DNA from: Tellurirhabdus bombi | Lineage (GTDB): Bacteria > Bacteroidota > Bacteroidia > Cytophagales > Spirosomataceae | NCBI RefSeq assembly: GCF_021484805.1 | Contig: NZ_CP090557.1 | Coordinates: 2,802,001 to 2,866,000 of the forward strand | Reading direction: 5' to 3' | DNA length: 64,000 nt | Shown: positions 55,089 to 63,452 of the stretch, one piece after another | Layout of the letters: the number at the start of each line of letters is the position of its first letter | Position numbering within the stretch: the first letter of the stretch is position 1 | Program-made: the position numbers and the translations under genes | The notes under the pieces: generated by a model | Database searches by the model: none | The model's input: only the letters and a program-made list of their open reading frames with translations | Told to the model about the DNA's origin: nothing

Positions 55089-55135
55089 AAATAAATAACG
55101 AACCGCTGGCCCGTATATAATTTAAGGATAGTACA

Positions 55136-55801
55136 CTAACTCCGCCATAAAAACGGAAACAACATCCACGAAACCGCCAGCACAATGGCGTCAATAGCCA
55201 GAAGCGTAACAATTTCGTCAAGACTAACGCTGCGATCCAGACCATCAATGGCGTTCTTGGAGACCCGGATGAGCATCAACAGCAACGGCAACACAACAGG
55301 AAAGCTGAGAACGGCCATCAACGTGGCGCTGTTCTCGGCTTTCGACGCAATACCGGCTACCAGCGTCAGCGAAGCTGCAAAGCCGATGGCCCCTAAAAAC
55401 AGATTAACGATAAAAAGCAGCAGATCCTGCACTTTGCTGCCCATCACAAACGCATAAAAACCAAATCCTAGACCTGCCAATACCAGCATTAAAATGGTAT
55501 TGTAAAGGATTTTAGAGATGATAATGAGTTGTGGGCTGGCCAGCGTGTAGTAATACAACAGCCGCCCGGCACGCTCCTGAACAAAGCTTTTGGCAATCGC
55601 GTTAATCGCCGTAAACAGCAAAATAATCCAGAACAGGGCGTTCCAGACCATGGGGGTTAGCTGATTGCGGCGCATGCTGAAAGACAGATAGCAAACAAAG
55701 ACCGTACTGACGATATACAACAGCATTCCGTTCAACGCGTAACGCTGCCGCCACTCGAGCCGAAACTCTTTCTCCATCAATACACCAATCTGTCGCAACA
55801 T
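55136..55801 (-). CDS. ccmB: Heme exporter permease CcmB
   Basis: 221 residues from ATG at 55801, chosen over a frame 10 codons longer because it opens the family-like MLRQIGVLMEKEFRLEWRQR. Six hydrophobic helices and FVQERAGRLLYYYTLASPQ match CcmB, the membrane part of the CcmAB ABC transporter that uses ATP to drive heme handover. The ATPase gene ccmA is not beside it. First gene of the ccm operon; a candidate promoter lies 58-65 bases upstream. Confidence 0.88.
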   Translation of the reverse strand: MLRQIGVLMEKEFRLEWRQRYALNGMLLYIVSTVFVCYLSFSMRRNQLTPMVWNALFWIILLFTAINAIAKSFVQERAGRLLYYYTLASPQLIIISKILYNTILMLVLAGLGFGFYAFVMGSKVQDLLLFIVNLFLGAIGFAASLTLVAGIASKAENSATLMAVLSFPVVLPLLLMLIRVSKNAIDGLDRSVSLDEIVTLLAIDAIVLAVSWMLFPFLWRS

Positions 55802-55858
55802 AGATTTGCCCGTTGCTTGTTGCCGAGACAACAGGAGTTCGGGTTGTTTAATAAGCTA

Positions 55859-55866
55859 CAAAATTA
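55859..55866 (-). promoter_or_regulatory. Exact -7 element TAATTTTG for the ccm operon
   Basis: Minus-strand TAATTTTG, exact match to TAnnTTTG, 57 bases upstream of the ccmB ATG. TTTC lies 23 bases further upstream as a weak -33 element. Confidence 0.45.
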
Positions 55867-55963
55867 CGACACAAACGCCAGTTCCCCCCGAAAGTTTCTG
55901 TGATTTTTGTTAACAAAAGTGATGATTGAGTAGTTGACCGATGGATGTTTTTACCATAAAATA

Positions 55964-55994
55964 TTGCAAAACCGAACCGTTTGCCGTAAACTTG
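55964..55994 (+). promoter_or_regulatory. Candidate Bacteroidota promoter for feoAB
   Basis: TTG at 55964-55966, 20-base spacer, TAAACTTG at 55987-55994 (one mismatch to TAnnTTTG), about 70 bases before feoA. No obvious Fur-type palindrome was found nearby. Confidence 0.4.
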
Positions 55995-56064
55995 CGTTAG
56001 TTTGTACTGAGTCTAAATAAGGTACAGCAAGAAAAATCGCTCCGGCGAATCATCGAGCCCACCC

Positions 56065-56289
56065 ATGAGTAAGCGTAGTGTAGCTGATTTAAAGATTGGA
56101 GAAAAAGCCATTATTAAAGCGTTCAGTGACAAATGGCTGTCGTTGAAATTGCTTGAAATGGGTTGTTTGCCCGGTACAGAAGTTTGTTTGCACTGCAAGG
56201 CTCCGCTAGGCGACCCAATTTGCATAAATGTTGCAGGATATTGCCTGTCAATGCGGAAATCGGAAGCAGCGGTCATCATTGTGGAGTAA
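56065..56289 (+). CDS. feoA: Ferrous iron transport protein A
   Basis: 74 residues, SH3-like fold: LKIGEKAIIKAF, LKLLEMGCLPGTEV, then ALPLGDPICINVAGYCLSMR-like segment and a short end. FeoA assists FeoB in Fe2+ uptake, probably by contacting its G domain. ATG start, 61 bases before feoB. Confidence 0.92.
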   Translation: MSKRSVADLKIGEKAIIKAFSDKWLSLKLLEMGCLPGTEVCLHCKAPLGDPICINVAGYCLSMRKSEAAVIIVE

Positions 56290-56350
56290 GGGCGTTGAGA
56301 AGTCTCTGGTGAAGCGTGTCTGTTGTACCTGCCAAGTAGCCACCTGACCG

Positions 56351-58468
56351 TTGAAATCGAAACCTGTTATAGCCCTTATCGGAAATCCCAATTCCGGAAA
56401 ATCTTCGTTGTTTAATCAATTGACCGGCTTGCGCCAGAAAACGGGAAATTTTCCGGGCGTTACGGTCGAGAAAAAATCAGGCCCCAGCTCACTGGGCGAT
56501 TCCATCGAAGCCCTGATTGTTGATCTCCCAGGTGTTTACAGCATTTATCCCAAGTCATTAGACGAGCAAATCGTCACGGATATTCTGGCAAATCCGGCTC
56601 ACCCAGACTACCCGGATGTTGCCATCGTGGTTGTCGATGCGTCCAACCTGCGTCGTAATTTGCTGCTTTTTACGCAGATTGCCGATTTAGGTGTACCTGT
56701 CATCCTGGCGCTGAACATGCTTGATGTGGCGCAGCAACAACAACAGGAAGTTAATGCAGTGCGCTTGTCGATGAAGCTCGGTGTGCCGGTTGTACGGATC
56801 AACGCCCGTGTTGGCGAAGGGCTAGGGCTGCTGAAAAAAGCAGTTTTGCAGCAACTGGAAAAACCAACCGTTACTGGCCAGCTATTTTTTGACCCCGCCA
56901 CAGACCAACAAGCTTTAGTAGGTGATGTAAAAAGCCAATACCAGCTTCAGAATAATTACCTGGCTTTGCAATACGTTATTCAGCACGATGGATTTTCTTT
57001 TCTGGATACGCCCAAGCGCGTTGCGCTGGATCGGCTGATTGACAAGCACCAGTTCGTGGAGCAGGAATACCAGGCTCACGAAACCATTGAGCGTTACAAG
57101 TACATTGGCGACGTGGTGAAGGAAGCCGTTGTAGATCGCCGTCCGCTTGATCAGCCAACCTGGAGTCAGAAACTAGATCTTTTGCTGCTGCATCCGGTTT
57201 GGGGTTATCTGATTTTCGGGGCAATCCTCTTTCTTATTTTCCAGGCCATTTTTGCGTGGTCATCGCTGCCGATGGACGCGATTGACGCCGGAATTGCCAA
57301 TTTAAATACCTGGCTCAAAGACAACTTGCCATCGGGCAGCTTAACTGACCTGCTCACTGATGGTGTCATTGCAGGAATTGGCGGGGTTGTTATTTTTATT
57401 CCCCAGATTGCCTTCCTGTTTTTGCTGGTTGCGTTGCTGGAAGAATCGGGTTATATGTCGCGGGTAATGGTACTCATGGACCGCCTCATGCGGCACTTTG
57501 GTTTGAACGGACGTAGTGTCGTGCCGCTGATTTCGGGCGTAGCCTGCGCGGTGCCTGCTATCATGACAACGCGTGCCATTAGCTCCTGGCGGGAGCGTTT
57601 GATTACCATCATGGTAACGCCGCTCATGAGTTGCTCCGCCCGGTTGCCTATTTACACCATTCTGATTGCGCTGGTTGTGCCCGAACAAAGGGTGCTGGGT
57701 ATTTTTAATCTGCAAGGTATTGTGTTGATGGCTTTATACCTGTTGGGTTTGATCGCAGCGTTGCTAGCGGCCTACGTTTTCAAAAAACTCGTCAACGCTA
57801 AGGAACGGAGCCTGTTTATTATGGAGTTGCCAACCTACAAGCTGCCGCGTTGGAACCACGTTGGACTAACGATCTGGGAAAGCGTACGGGCGTTTGTCTG
57901 GGAGGCGGGTCGAATTATTGTTACTATCTCAATTATTCTTTGGGTGATGGCTTCCTATGGTCCGGGCAACAGTCTGGATCAGGCGGAAGCACGAGTGCGC
58001 CAAAACAGCTCGACCGCTTCAGCAGATGTTGTAGAAAATCAGGTGGCATCGGCGCGGCTGGAGGCGTCGTATGCAGGTCGCTTTGGGCAGTTGATTGAGC
58101 CAGTTATTAAACCGCTGGGTTACGACTGGAAAATTGGAATTGCGCTGATTGCTTCGTTTGCCGCGCGGGAAGTGTTCGTTGGAACAATCGCTACGATCTA
58201 TAGCATTGGAAGCGATAGCGCAGACGATGAATCAACCATAAAGGGGAGACTGAAAACAGAAATAAACCCTGAAACAGGGCAGCCAATGTATACGCCGGCA
58301 CTTGCCTATTCATTGCTGATTTTTTACGTTTTCGCGATGATGTGCATGAGCACCATAGCAATTGTTTACCGCGAAACGAAAAGCTGGAAATGGCCGGCAA
58401 TTCAGTTATTCTACATGTCGGCACTAGCCTATGTATCAGCCTTTATCGTTTATCAGCTAATGAAATAG
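56351..58468 (+). CDS. feoB: Ferrous iron transporter B
   Basis: 705 residues. The N-terminal G domain shows G1 GNPNSGKSS (11-19), G2 in FPGVTVEKKSG, G3 VDLPGVYS and G4 NMLD; a helical GDI-like region follows. The membrane part holds two Gate domains (CAVPAIMTTRAI and the Cys-containing MSCSARLPIY). It imports Fe2+. The start is TTG at 56351; earlier in-frame sequence is not family-like. No feoC gene; cotranscribed with feoA. Confidence 0.94.
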   Translation: MKSKPVIALIGNPNSGKSSLFNQLTGLRQKTGNFPGVTVEKKSGPSSLGDSIEALIVDLPGVYSIYPKSLDEQIVTDILANPAHPDYPDVAIVVVDASNLRRNLLLFTQIADLGVPVILALNMLDVAQQQQQEVNAVRLSMKLGVPVVRINARVGEGLGLLKKAVLQQLEKPTVTGQLFFDPATDQQALVGDVKSQYQLQNNYLALQYVIQHDGFSFLDTPKRVALDRLIDKHQFVEQEYQAHETIERYKYIGDVVKEAVVDRRPLDQPTWSQKLDLLLLHPVWGYLIFGAILFLIFQAIFAWSSLPMDAIDAGIANLNTWLKDNLPSGSLTDLLTDGVIAGIGGVVIFIPQIAFLFLLVALLEESGYMSRVMVLMDRLMRHFGLNGRSVVPLISGVACAVPAIMTTRAISSWRERLITIMVTPLMSCSARLPIYTILIALVVPEQRVLGIFNLQGIVLMALYLLGLIAALLAAYVFKKLVNAKERSLFIMELPTYKLPRWNHVGLTIWESVRAFVWEAGRIIVTISIILWVMASYGPGNSLDQAEARVRQNSSTASADVVENQVASARLEASYAGRFGQLIEPVIKPLGYDWKIGIALIASFAAREVFVGTIATIYSIGSDSADDESTIKGRLKTEINPETGQPMYTPALAYSLLIFYVFAMMCMSTIAIVYRETKSWKWPAIQLFYMSALAYVSAFIVYQLMK

Positions 58469-58484
58469 CAGAAAAAGGAAATGC

Positions 58485-58649
58485 TTACCAAAGCAGACCT
58501 TTAGAGATCATAGGGTAGATAAAATGGAACAGGATGTAAGCGAAAATCATGACGGTCAGAACACCCATGAACGAGATTTGATCGATATCAAAACGAAAAC
58601 GACGCTGACTCCGGCTGCCTCTCCAATCTTTGTGAATAGCGTTTCTCAT
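58485..58649 (-). CDS. 54-residue single-helix membrane protein
   Basis: Start chosen at the ATG at 58649 (14 codons upstream are less plausible). A basic N-terminus (RNAIHKDWRGSRSQRRFRFD) precedes one hydrophobic helix (FMGVLTVMIFAYILFHFIYP) and a short tail. No family recognised. It converges on feoB with a 16-base gap; reality is supported only by composition and topology. Confidence 0.55.
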   Translation of the reverse strand: MRNAIHKDWRGSRSQRRFRFDIDQISFMGVLTVMIFAYILFHFIYPMISKGLLW

Positions 58650-59038
58650 AGTAAAATGGTGTGGTGTAGATTGTCTCTCAAAAGTCCACAAAAAAGGTTA
58701 AAAATATAAGCGTAGTAGTACGCGATAAATTTTTTGGGTAATTCTACGGAGTTGGCCAGTTAACCGGCTCCTAACTACTTTTACCCAAAAATTATTCCAA
58801 GCTATTTTAAGACTACAACTTCACGACGGAGAAGTGGTAATAGGCTATAGATGAAATTGTTACAATAGATAAGATTTTCGTTAGACAGCTTTAATGTCTA
58901 CTTTGACTGAGCTGCAATGTGGAAATTGGGGAAATACTTCCCCAATAGGCTGTCCATTTTCTCCACACCAATAATGACTCATTTTTTGGAAAAAGCGTTG
59001 TAAGACAAGCCATGAATTTATAGGCAAGTTATGATAGG
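58650..59038. other. Intergenic region of 389 bases with a nested hairpin
   Basis: No gene seen. The notable structure is at 58731-58791: outer arms TTTTTGGGTAA and complement (11 bases), and within them GGAGTTGG/CCGGCTCC, which pairs fully as plus-strand RNA (two G-U pairs). It could be the terminator of nnr, a leader of the small membrane gene, or a small RNA; strand and role are open. Confidence 0.4.
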
Positions 59039-60538
59039 CTATTCCCAGCGAAGGCCATCGACAAGGTCCAGAGCAGTAAGCCCAACCTGCCCGCGCCGAC
59101 TTGCCGCCCGATCACCCGCGTGGCCGTGCTCATAGACGCCTAAGACGGCTGCTTCTACAGGATCATAACCTTGAGCGAGGAGAGCAGTTAAAACGCCAGT
59201 CAGCACATCGCCAGTACCGCCGGTGCTCATGCCAGGATTCCCGGTTGAGTTGAAGTGAACGCTGCCATCAGGCAATGCCACGGCCGTATGAGCTCCTTTC
59301 AGAATGACAATCACGTGGTGGCGCTGCGTAAATTCCCGCAAAATACCTAGTTTGTCATAGTCGCTGGTCCAGCGGCGTGTGAGGCGCTCAAATTCTTTGG
59401 GATGGGGAGTTAGGATGCTGTTTTTAGGCAGTTTGGGGATAAGGTCACGATTTTCGGCCAGCAGGTTGAGGGCGTCGGCGTCTATAACCATTGGCTTTTT
59501 AACCTTGTCCAGTAGATTCTTCAGCATAGACAGCGTTTCGGGGGCTTTACCAATACCTGGACCTATGCCAACGGCATCGTATTTTTCTGGCTCAGTGCCT
59601 TTTACTTTTGAATAGCCCGTCAACAGTTCAGCATGGTCGTCGGGGCGGCACATGGCTTCGGGAACTGTTGTCTGTAGAATAGAATAACCGCAGCCAGGAC
59701 TATGGACCGTCAACAAGCCTACCCCTGACCTCAGGCAAGCGCGCGAGGCAAGAACAGCCGCCCCAATTTTTCCGTAGCTTCCCGCGAAAATGAGTGCGTG
59801 ACCAAAAGTGCCTTTGTTGGAAAAGCGGTCACGATGGCGGAGCAGATGACGAATTTCTTTGGTCGTTGTGTAATAATACACTGTATTAGCCCGGTCCATG
59901 AACTGCCGACTTAAGCCAATATCCACCACATGCCACTCGCCAACAAACCGGCTGTTGGTTGGAAGCATAAAGCCTAGTTTCGGCAACTGAAACGTAACGG
60001 TATAATCCGGTTCCACAATGGTGGTGCCTGCGCCATTAGGAGCATTAGCGTTTAACCCACTGGCTATATCAACGGAAATTACGGTGGCCGGACTAAAGTT
60101 AAGCGCCTCAATGACAGTGCGGATAATGCCTTCGGTAGGGCGGGACAAACCAGAACCTAAAATCGCGTCAATAACTACATCATTGTGGCGGATAACGGGA
60201 ATATCATTATCATTTTCCAGGTAGTTAACCGTTGCAATCAACTTGAGACGTTTGTGATTGATCATGCAATCTTCCGACTCGCGGGGAGCATACCGGACAA
60301 TGTAGGTATGAACCGTATAGTCCAGTTGCAGCAGTAGCCGGGCAATGGCCAGACCGTCGCCACCGTTATTTCCCAGACCACAGAAAATTCGAACCTGGCG
60401 GCCTTTATCGAAGCGAGCCGTATACCAGTCAACGAAGGCTTGCGCCGCCCGTTCCATGAGATTGATAGGAGCAATGGGTTCGTGTTGAATCGTATATTGA
60501 TCGAGCGCACGGATTTGGTCAACGTCCAGGATTTTCAT
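59039..60538 (-). CDS. nnr: Bifunctional NAD(P)HX epimerase/dehydratase
   Basis: 499 residues from ATG at 60538. The N-terminal YjeF domain (about 1-215; GLGNNGGDGLAIARLL) epimerises R- and S-NAD(P)HX; the C-terminal ribokinase-like domain (about 225-499; AGSYGKIGAAVLA and GNPGMSTGGTGDVLTG) repairs S-NAD(P)HX with ADP. Both activities fused is the common bacterial form. Cytoplasmic metabolite repair. Monocistronic. Confidence 0.92.
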   Translation of the reverse strand: MKILDVDQIRALDQYTIQHEPIAPINLMERAAQAFVDWYTARFDKGRQVRIFCGLGNNGGDGLAIARLLLQLDYTVHTYIVRYAPRESEDCMINHKRLKLIATVNYLENDNDIPVIRHNDVVIDAILGSGLSRPTEGIIRTVIEALNFSPATVISVDIASGLNANAPNGAGTTIVEPDYTVTFQLPKLGFMLPTNSRFVGEWHVVDIGLSRQFMDRANTVYYYTTTKEIRHLLRHRDRFSNKGTFGHALIFAGSYGKIGAAVLASRACLRSGVGLLTVHSPGCGYSILQTTVPEAMCRPDDHAELLTGYSKVKGTEPEKYDAVGIGPGIGKAPETLSMLKNLLDKVKKPMVIDADALNLLAENRDLIPKLPKNSILTPHPKEFERLTRRWTSDYDKLGILREFTQRHHVIVILKGAHTAVALPDGSVHFNSTGNPGMSTGGTGDVLTGVLTALLAQGYDPVEAAVLGVYEHGHAGDRAASRRGQVGLTALDLVDGLRWE

Positions 60539-60728
60539 TGGCGAAGAGTAGAAATAGTCAGAATTTGGCAACTAGAAGGTGTTTCCAATAGAATACCTAA
60601 ACGCAAAAAGGGCCAGGAAACTATTAGTGTAAGGGAGGCTAAATACTTAAAAACCGTTTAAGAATCCAACTATTAGCAAGTTCTGCAATTTATTTTGGCC
60701 GTTTTTTTATAGTACGGAGACAAATTAC

Positions 60729-60736
60729 TATATTTG
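60729..60736 (+). promoter_or_regulatory. Exact -7 element TATATTTG for rplS
   Basis: Exact TAnnTTTG, 42 bases before the chosen rplS ATG. The alternative start at 60734 would overlap this element, supporting the later start. Confidence 0.5.
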
Positions 60737-60778
60737 CGGCTCATTTGGCAAAAATCACCTCGACATTATACTCTAGTC

Positions 60779-61153
60779 ATGAGCGAGCTCATTAAACTGG
60801 TCGAAGCCGATAATGCTCAGCGCCGGAACAATTTTCCGGAGTTTCAAGCAGGCGACACGATCAACGTACACGTAAAAATCCGCGAAGGAAATAAAGAACG
60901 TATTCAGGTATACCAGGGAACCGTTATCCAACGTCGTAACCCAAATACCAACGGCGAAACTTTCACCGTGCGTAAGGTATCAAACGGTATCGGCGTAGAG
61001 CGTATCTTCCCGGTATTGTCTCCAAACATCGAGAAAGTAGAAGTAATCCGCTTAGGTAAAGTGCGTCGGGCACGCTTGTTCTATCTGCGTGGTCGTCAAG
61101 GCAAAGCCGCTCGTATCAAAGAGCGTAAGCCAAAAGCAACTGCACAGGCATAA
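60779..61153 (+). CDS. rplS: 50S ribosomal protein L19
   Basis: 124 residues from ATG at 60779. Sequence runs through [20 protein letters not shown], the [11 protein letters not shown] segment, [21 protein letters not shown] and [21 protein letters not shown], all diagnostic of L19, which sits at the subunit interface of the ribosome. Starts with a promoter match and ends 32 bases before a terminator. Confidence 0.97.
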   Translation: MSELIKLVEADNAQRRNNFPEFQAGDTINVHVKIREGNKERIQVYQGTVIQRRNPNTNGETFTVRKVSNGIGVERIFPVLSPNIEKVEVIRLGKVRRARLFYLRGRQGKAARIKERKPKATAQA

Positions 61154-61184
61154 GTCCGCGGTCGGATCTTTACGAAAAATCTTG

Positions 61185-61213
61185 AAAAGCTGTCCGCAAG
61201 GATGGCTTTTTTT
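61185..61213 (+). terminator. Intrinsic terminator after rplS
   Basis: AAAAGCTGTCC and GGATGGCTTTT pair throughout (two G-U pairs) around GCAA, followed by seven T's. It overlaps the longer, rejected dapF start. Confidence 0.85.
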
Positions 61214-61228
61214 ATAGCTTTCAGGCGC

Positions 61229-62002
61229 ATGACACCATTTTATAAATACCAGGGCACGGGAAACGATTTTGTCATGATTGATGACCGGGAAGGCCAGTTT
61301 CCTGTTTCGCAGAGCCACATTGCCCAACTTTGCCACCGCCGCTTTGGCATTGGTGCCGACGGGTTGATTTTGCTCCGGAATCACGCGGAATACGATTTTC
61401 AGATGGTTTATTTCAACGCTGACGGAGCCGAAGGAAGCATGTGCGGTAACGGTGGCCGCTGCATTGTCCAATTTGCGCATGATCTGGGCATATTCGAAAG
61501 TCAAGCCCGGTTTCTGGCCGTAGACGGCGAGCACGAAGCCACAGCTTCTCCGACTGAAGTCGCGTTGAAAATGAGTGATGTGAGTGGGATGGAGCAACAC
61601 CCCGACTATGCATTTCTGAATACAGGTTCTCCGCACGTAGTTAAGTTGGTGGAGGATATCGAGTCGTTGGATGTAGTGGGTGCCGGACGACCGATTCGCT
61701 ACGACGCCGATCTATTTCCGGAAGGAACAAACGTCAATTTTATTCAGCCCATTGGTGAAAATGCTTTGTTCGTGCGGACCTACGAGCGAGGCGTGGAAGA
61801 TGAAACCTATTCCTGCGGTACTGGTGTGACAGCCGCCGCTCTGGTGGCGCATCGCCAGCTAGGCATGCGTAGTCCTATAAGTATCAAAACCCTGGGCGGC
61901 GATCTTCGGGTTTCATTCGAATCAGTAGGAGACAAGCAGTTCAACAACATTCATTTGATTGGCCCTGCCAAACGAGTTTTTGAAGGAAGCATAACAGTTT
62001 AA
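61229..62002 (+). CDS. dapF: Diaminopimelate epimerase
   Basis: 257 residues from ATG at 61229. It interconverts LL- and meso-diaminopimelate for lysine and peptidoglycan. The two catalytic cysteines are C72 ([10 protein letters not shown]) and C196 (YSCGTGVTA), each in its canonical loop; the N-terminus [15 protein letters not shown] is typical. The start upstream at 61202 lies within the rplS terminator and is rejected. Confidence 0.95.
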   Translation: MTPFYKYQGTGNDFVMIDDREGQFPVSQSHIAQLCHRRFGIGADGLILLRNHAEYDFQMVYFNADGAEGSMCGNGGRCIVQFAHDLGIFESQARFLAVDGEHEATASPTEVALKMSDVSGMEQHPDYAFLNTGSPHVVKLVEDIESLDVVGAGRPIRYDADLFPEGTNVNFIQPIGENALFVRTYERGVEDETYSCGTGVTAAALVAHRQLGMRSPISIKTLGGDLRVSFESVGDKQFNNIHLIGPAKRVFEGSITV

Positions 62003-62060
62003 GCAAAAATCAGTTTCTAGGAAGGATGCTATAAGTATCCTGAAACTGAACACATTTTGC
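62003..62060 (+). terminator. Nested hairpin between dapF and bestrophin gene
   Basis: Three nested stems: GCAAAA/TTTTGC (outermost), CAGTTTC/GAAACTG and AGGAT/ATCCT (innermost). It fills the gap between the two genes and ends 10 bases before the next ATG. Terminator or 5' leader. Confidence 0.45.
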
Positions 62061-62070
62061 TTGGGTTAGT

Positions 62071-63000
62071 ATGATTTTGTACAAAAAAGACGATTGGTGG
62101 AAAGCCATCTGGTTTTTCCACACAGGCGGTGCAGCTCGTTCTTTATGGAAACGATTAATCGCTGTTGCCGCTTATGTGACTACTATAACAATAGTTGAAC
62201 TACGATTTGTTGATTTAAGTCTGGCCAACACCACAACAGAGTATTTTTCAGCTCTGGGAATTTTACTAGGACTTTTACTAGTATTTCGTACTAATACCGC
62301 TTATGACCGCTTCTACGAAGGCCGTAGCTCCTGGGGGCTTTTAGTAAATACCAGCCGAAATATGGCGGCCATGCTAGGGGGTATTTTACCCCAGGAAGAC
62401 CGGGCTAACCGCAAATTTTTTGCTAAGGCTATGTCCAATTTTGCTTTTGGACTTGCCAATCATCTTCGCAACATGGCTAACGTTACGGAACTAGAAGATC
62501 TGGAAGACGGCAAGGAGTACATGCTTCACCACAGCGAGCACTTACCCGGCGCCATTGTGCTGCAAATGCGAATACGGCTTGAGGAGCTATACCGCGCTGG
62601 CGTCATATCCGATGCGCAGTCAATCAACCTGAATGATGCAGTGATGGATTTCCTGAACGTGGCAGGCGTTTGCGAGCGCATCAAAAGCACGCCAATTCCT
62701 TTTTCTTACAGCTTCATGATTAAGTTTCTGATCACCGTTTATGTGATCATACTGCCTTTTTCTATTCTGGAAGCCTATGGCTATCTAACCATCGTAGCGG
62801 TTTTGGTAACGTCTTACGTGCTGGTGGGTCTGGAAATAATTGGTGAAGAAATTGAAGAACCATTTGGTTTAGAGCGTAATAACCTGCCCTTAAATCAACT
62901 GTCTCAACTGATTCGAATAAATGTGCACGATCTGTTGCAGCTTCATCTACCCGTAGCCGAAAAAGAAGCAGCCCATACTGACTACGTGGTCGTTAACTGA
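62071..63000 (+). CDS. Bestrophin family anion channel-like protein
   Basis: 309 residues, four hydrophobic segments. FRTNTAYDRFYEGRSSWGLLVNTSRN (first half before 20: FRTNTAYDRFYEG) is the diagnostic bestrophin/UPF0187 segment, and the FSYSFMIKFLITVYVIILPF helix region follows. Bacterial members form pentameric channels, reported to pass cations in Klebsiella. The stop directly abuts the convergent rhodanese stop, with no space for a terminator. Confidence 0.85.
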   Translation: MILYKKDDWWKAIWFFHTGGAARSLWKRLIAVAAYVTTITIVELRFVDLSLANTTTEYFSALGILLGLLLVFRTNTAYDRFYEGRSSWGLLVNTSRNMAAMLGGILPQEDRANRKFFAKAMSNFAFGLANHLRNMANVTELEDLEDGKEYMLHHSEHLPGAIVLQMRIRLEELYRAGVISDAQSINLNDAVMDFLNVAGVCERIKSTPIPFSYSFMIKFLITVYVIILPFSILEAYGYLTIVAVLVTSYVLVGLEIIGEEIEEPFGLERNNLPLNQLSQLIRINVHDLLQLHLPVAEKEAAHTDYVVVN

Positions 63001-63309
63001 TTATACGTCTGTTTCCAGAATGCCGCCGTGCAGGTGGTAGATAGTCTTTTCCTGAAACTCAGGCTGGCGGCATAGGTCTTTGGCCGCGACGCGGCTGCGG
63101 ATCCCATTGGTGCAAATGACAACTACATTATGGTAGTCTACCAATTCATTTTTACGCTGGCGAATATCCGCCAACGGGATATTCAGACCACCTATGTTAA
63201 ACTCATCAAACTCCCATTCATCGCGTACATCCACCAATACCGTTGCGGGTTTTTCAATGAGCTGGTTCAATTCCTGAGTTGAAATATCCGTGTACGTTTT
63301 CATCATCAT
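63001..63309 (-). CDS. Single-domain rhodanese-like protein
   Basis: 102 residues, cytoplasmic. The LVDVRDEWEFDEFNIGGLNIPL segment and the active-site loop with C66 (VICTNGIRSR) match single-domain sulfurtransferases that carry a persulfide. Substrate unknown. Three consecutive Met codons open the frame, so the exact start may vary by two residues. Converges on the bestrophin gene with no intergenic base. Confidence 0.87.
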   Translation of the reverse strand: MMMKTYTDISTQELNQLIEKPATVLVDVRDEWEFDEFNIGGLNIPLADIRQRKNELVDYHNVVVICTNGIRSRVAAKDLCRQPEFQEKTIYHLHGGILETDV

Positions 63310-63452
63310 ACTTCAAAAACATACTTTCTGAAGGGAGGTTCCTGTTGCTGCAAAAAAAGGCTGTCTGTCAGTTTGTCAGAATAGCGTTTTTTGGAACGAG
63401 ATTTGAAAATGCGGCAATCATCACTAGTATTCAGTTAGTCTATCATTGAAAT

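Noticed and set aside
61052-61636. 194-codon minus-strand frame across rplS and dapF
   Set aside because: Both plus-strand genes are certain and the minus frame crosses the rplS terminator.
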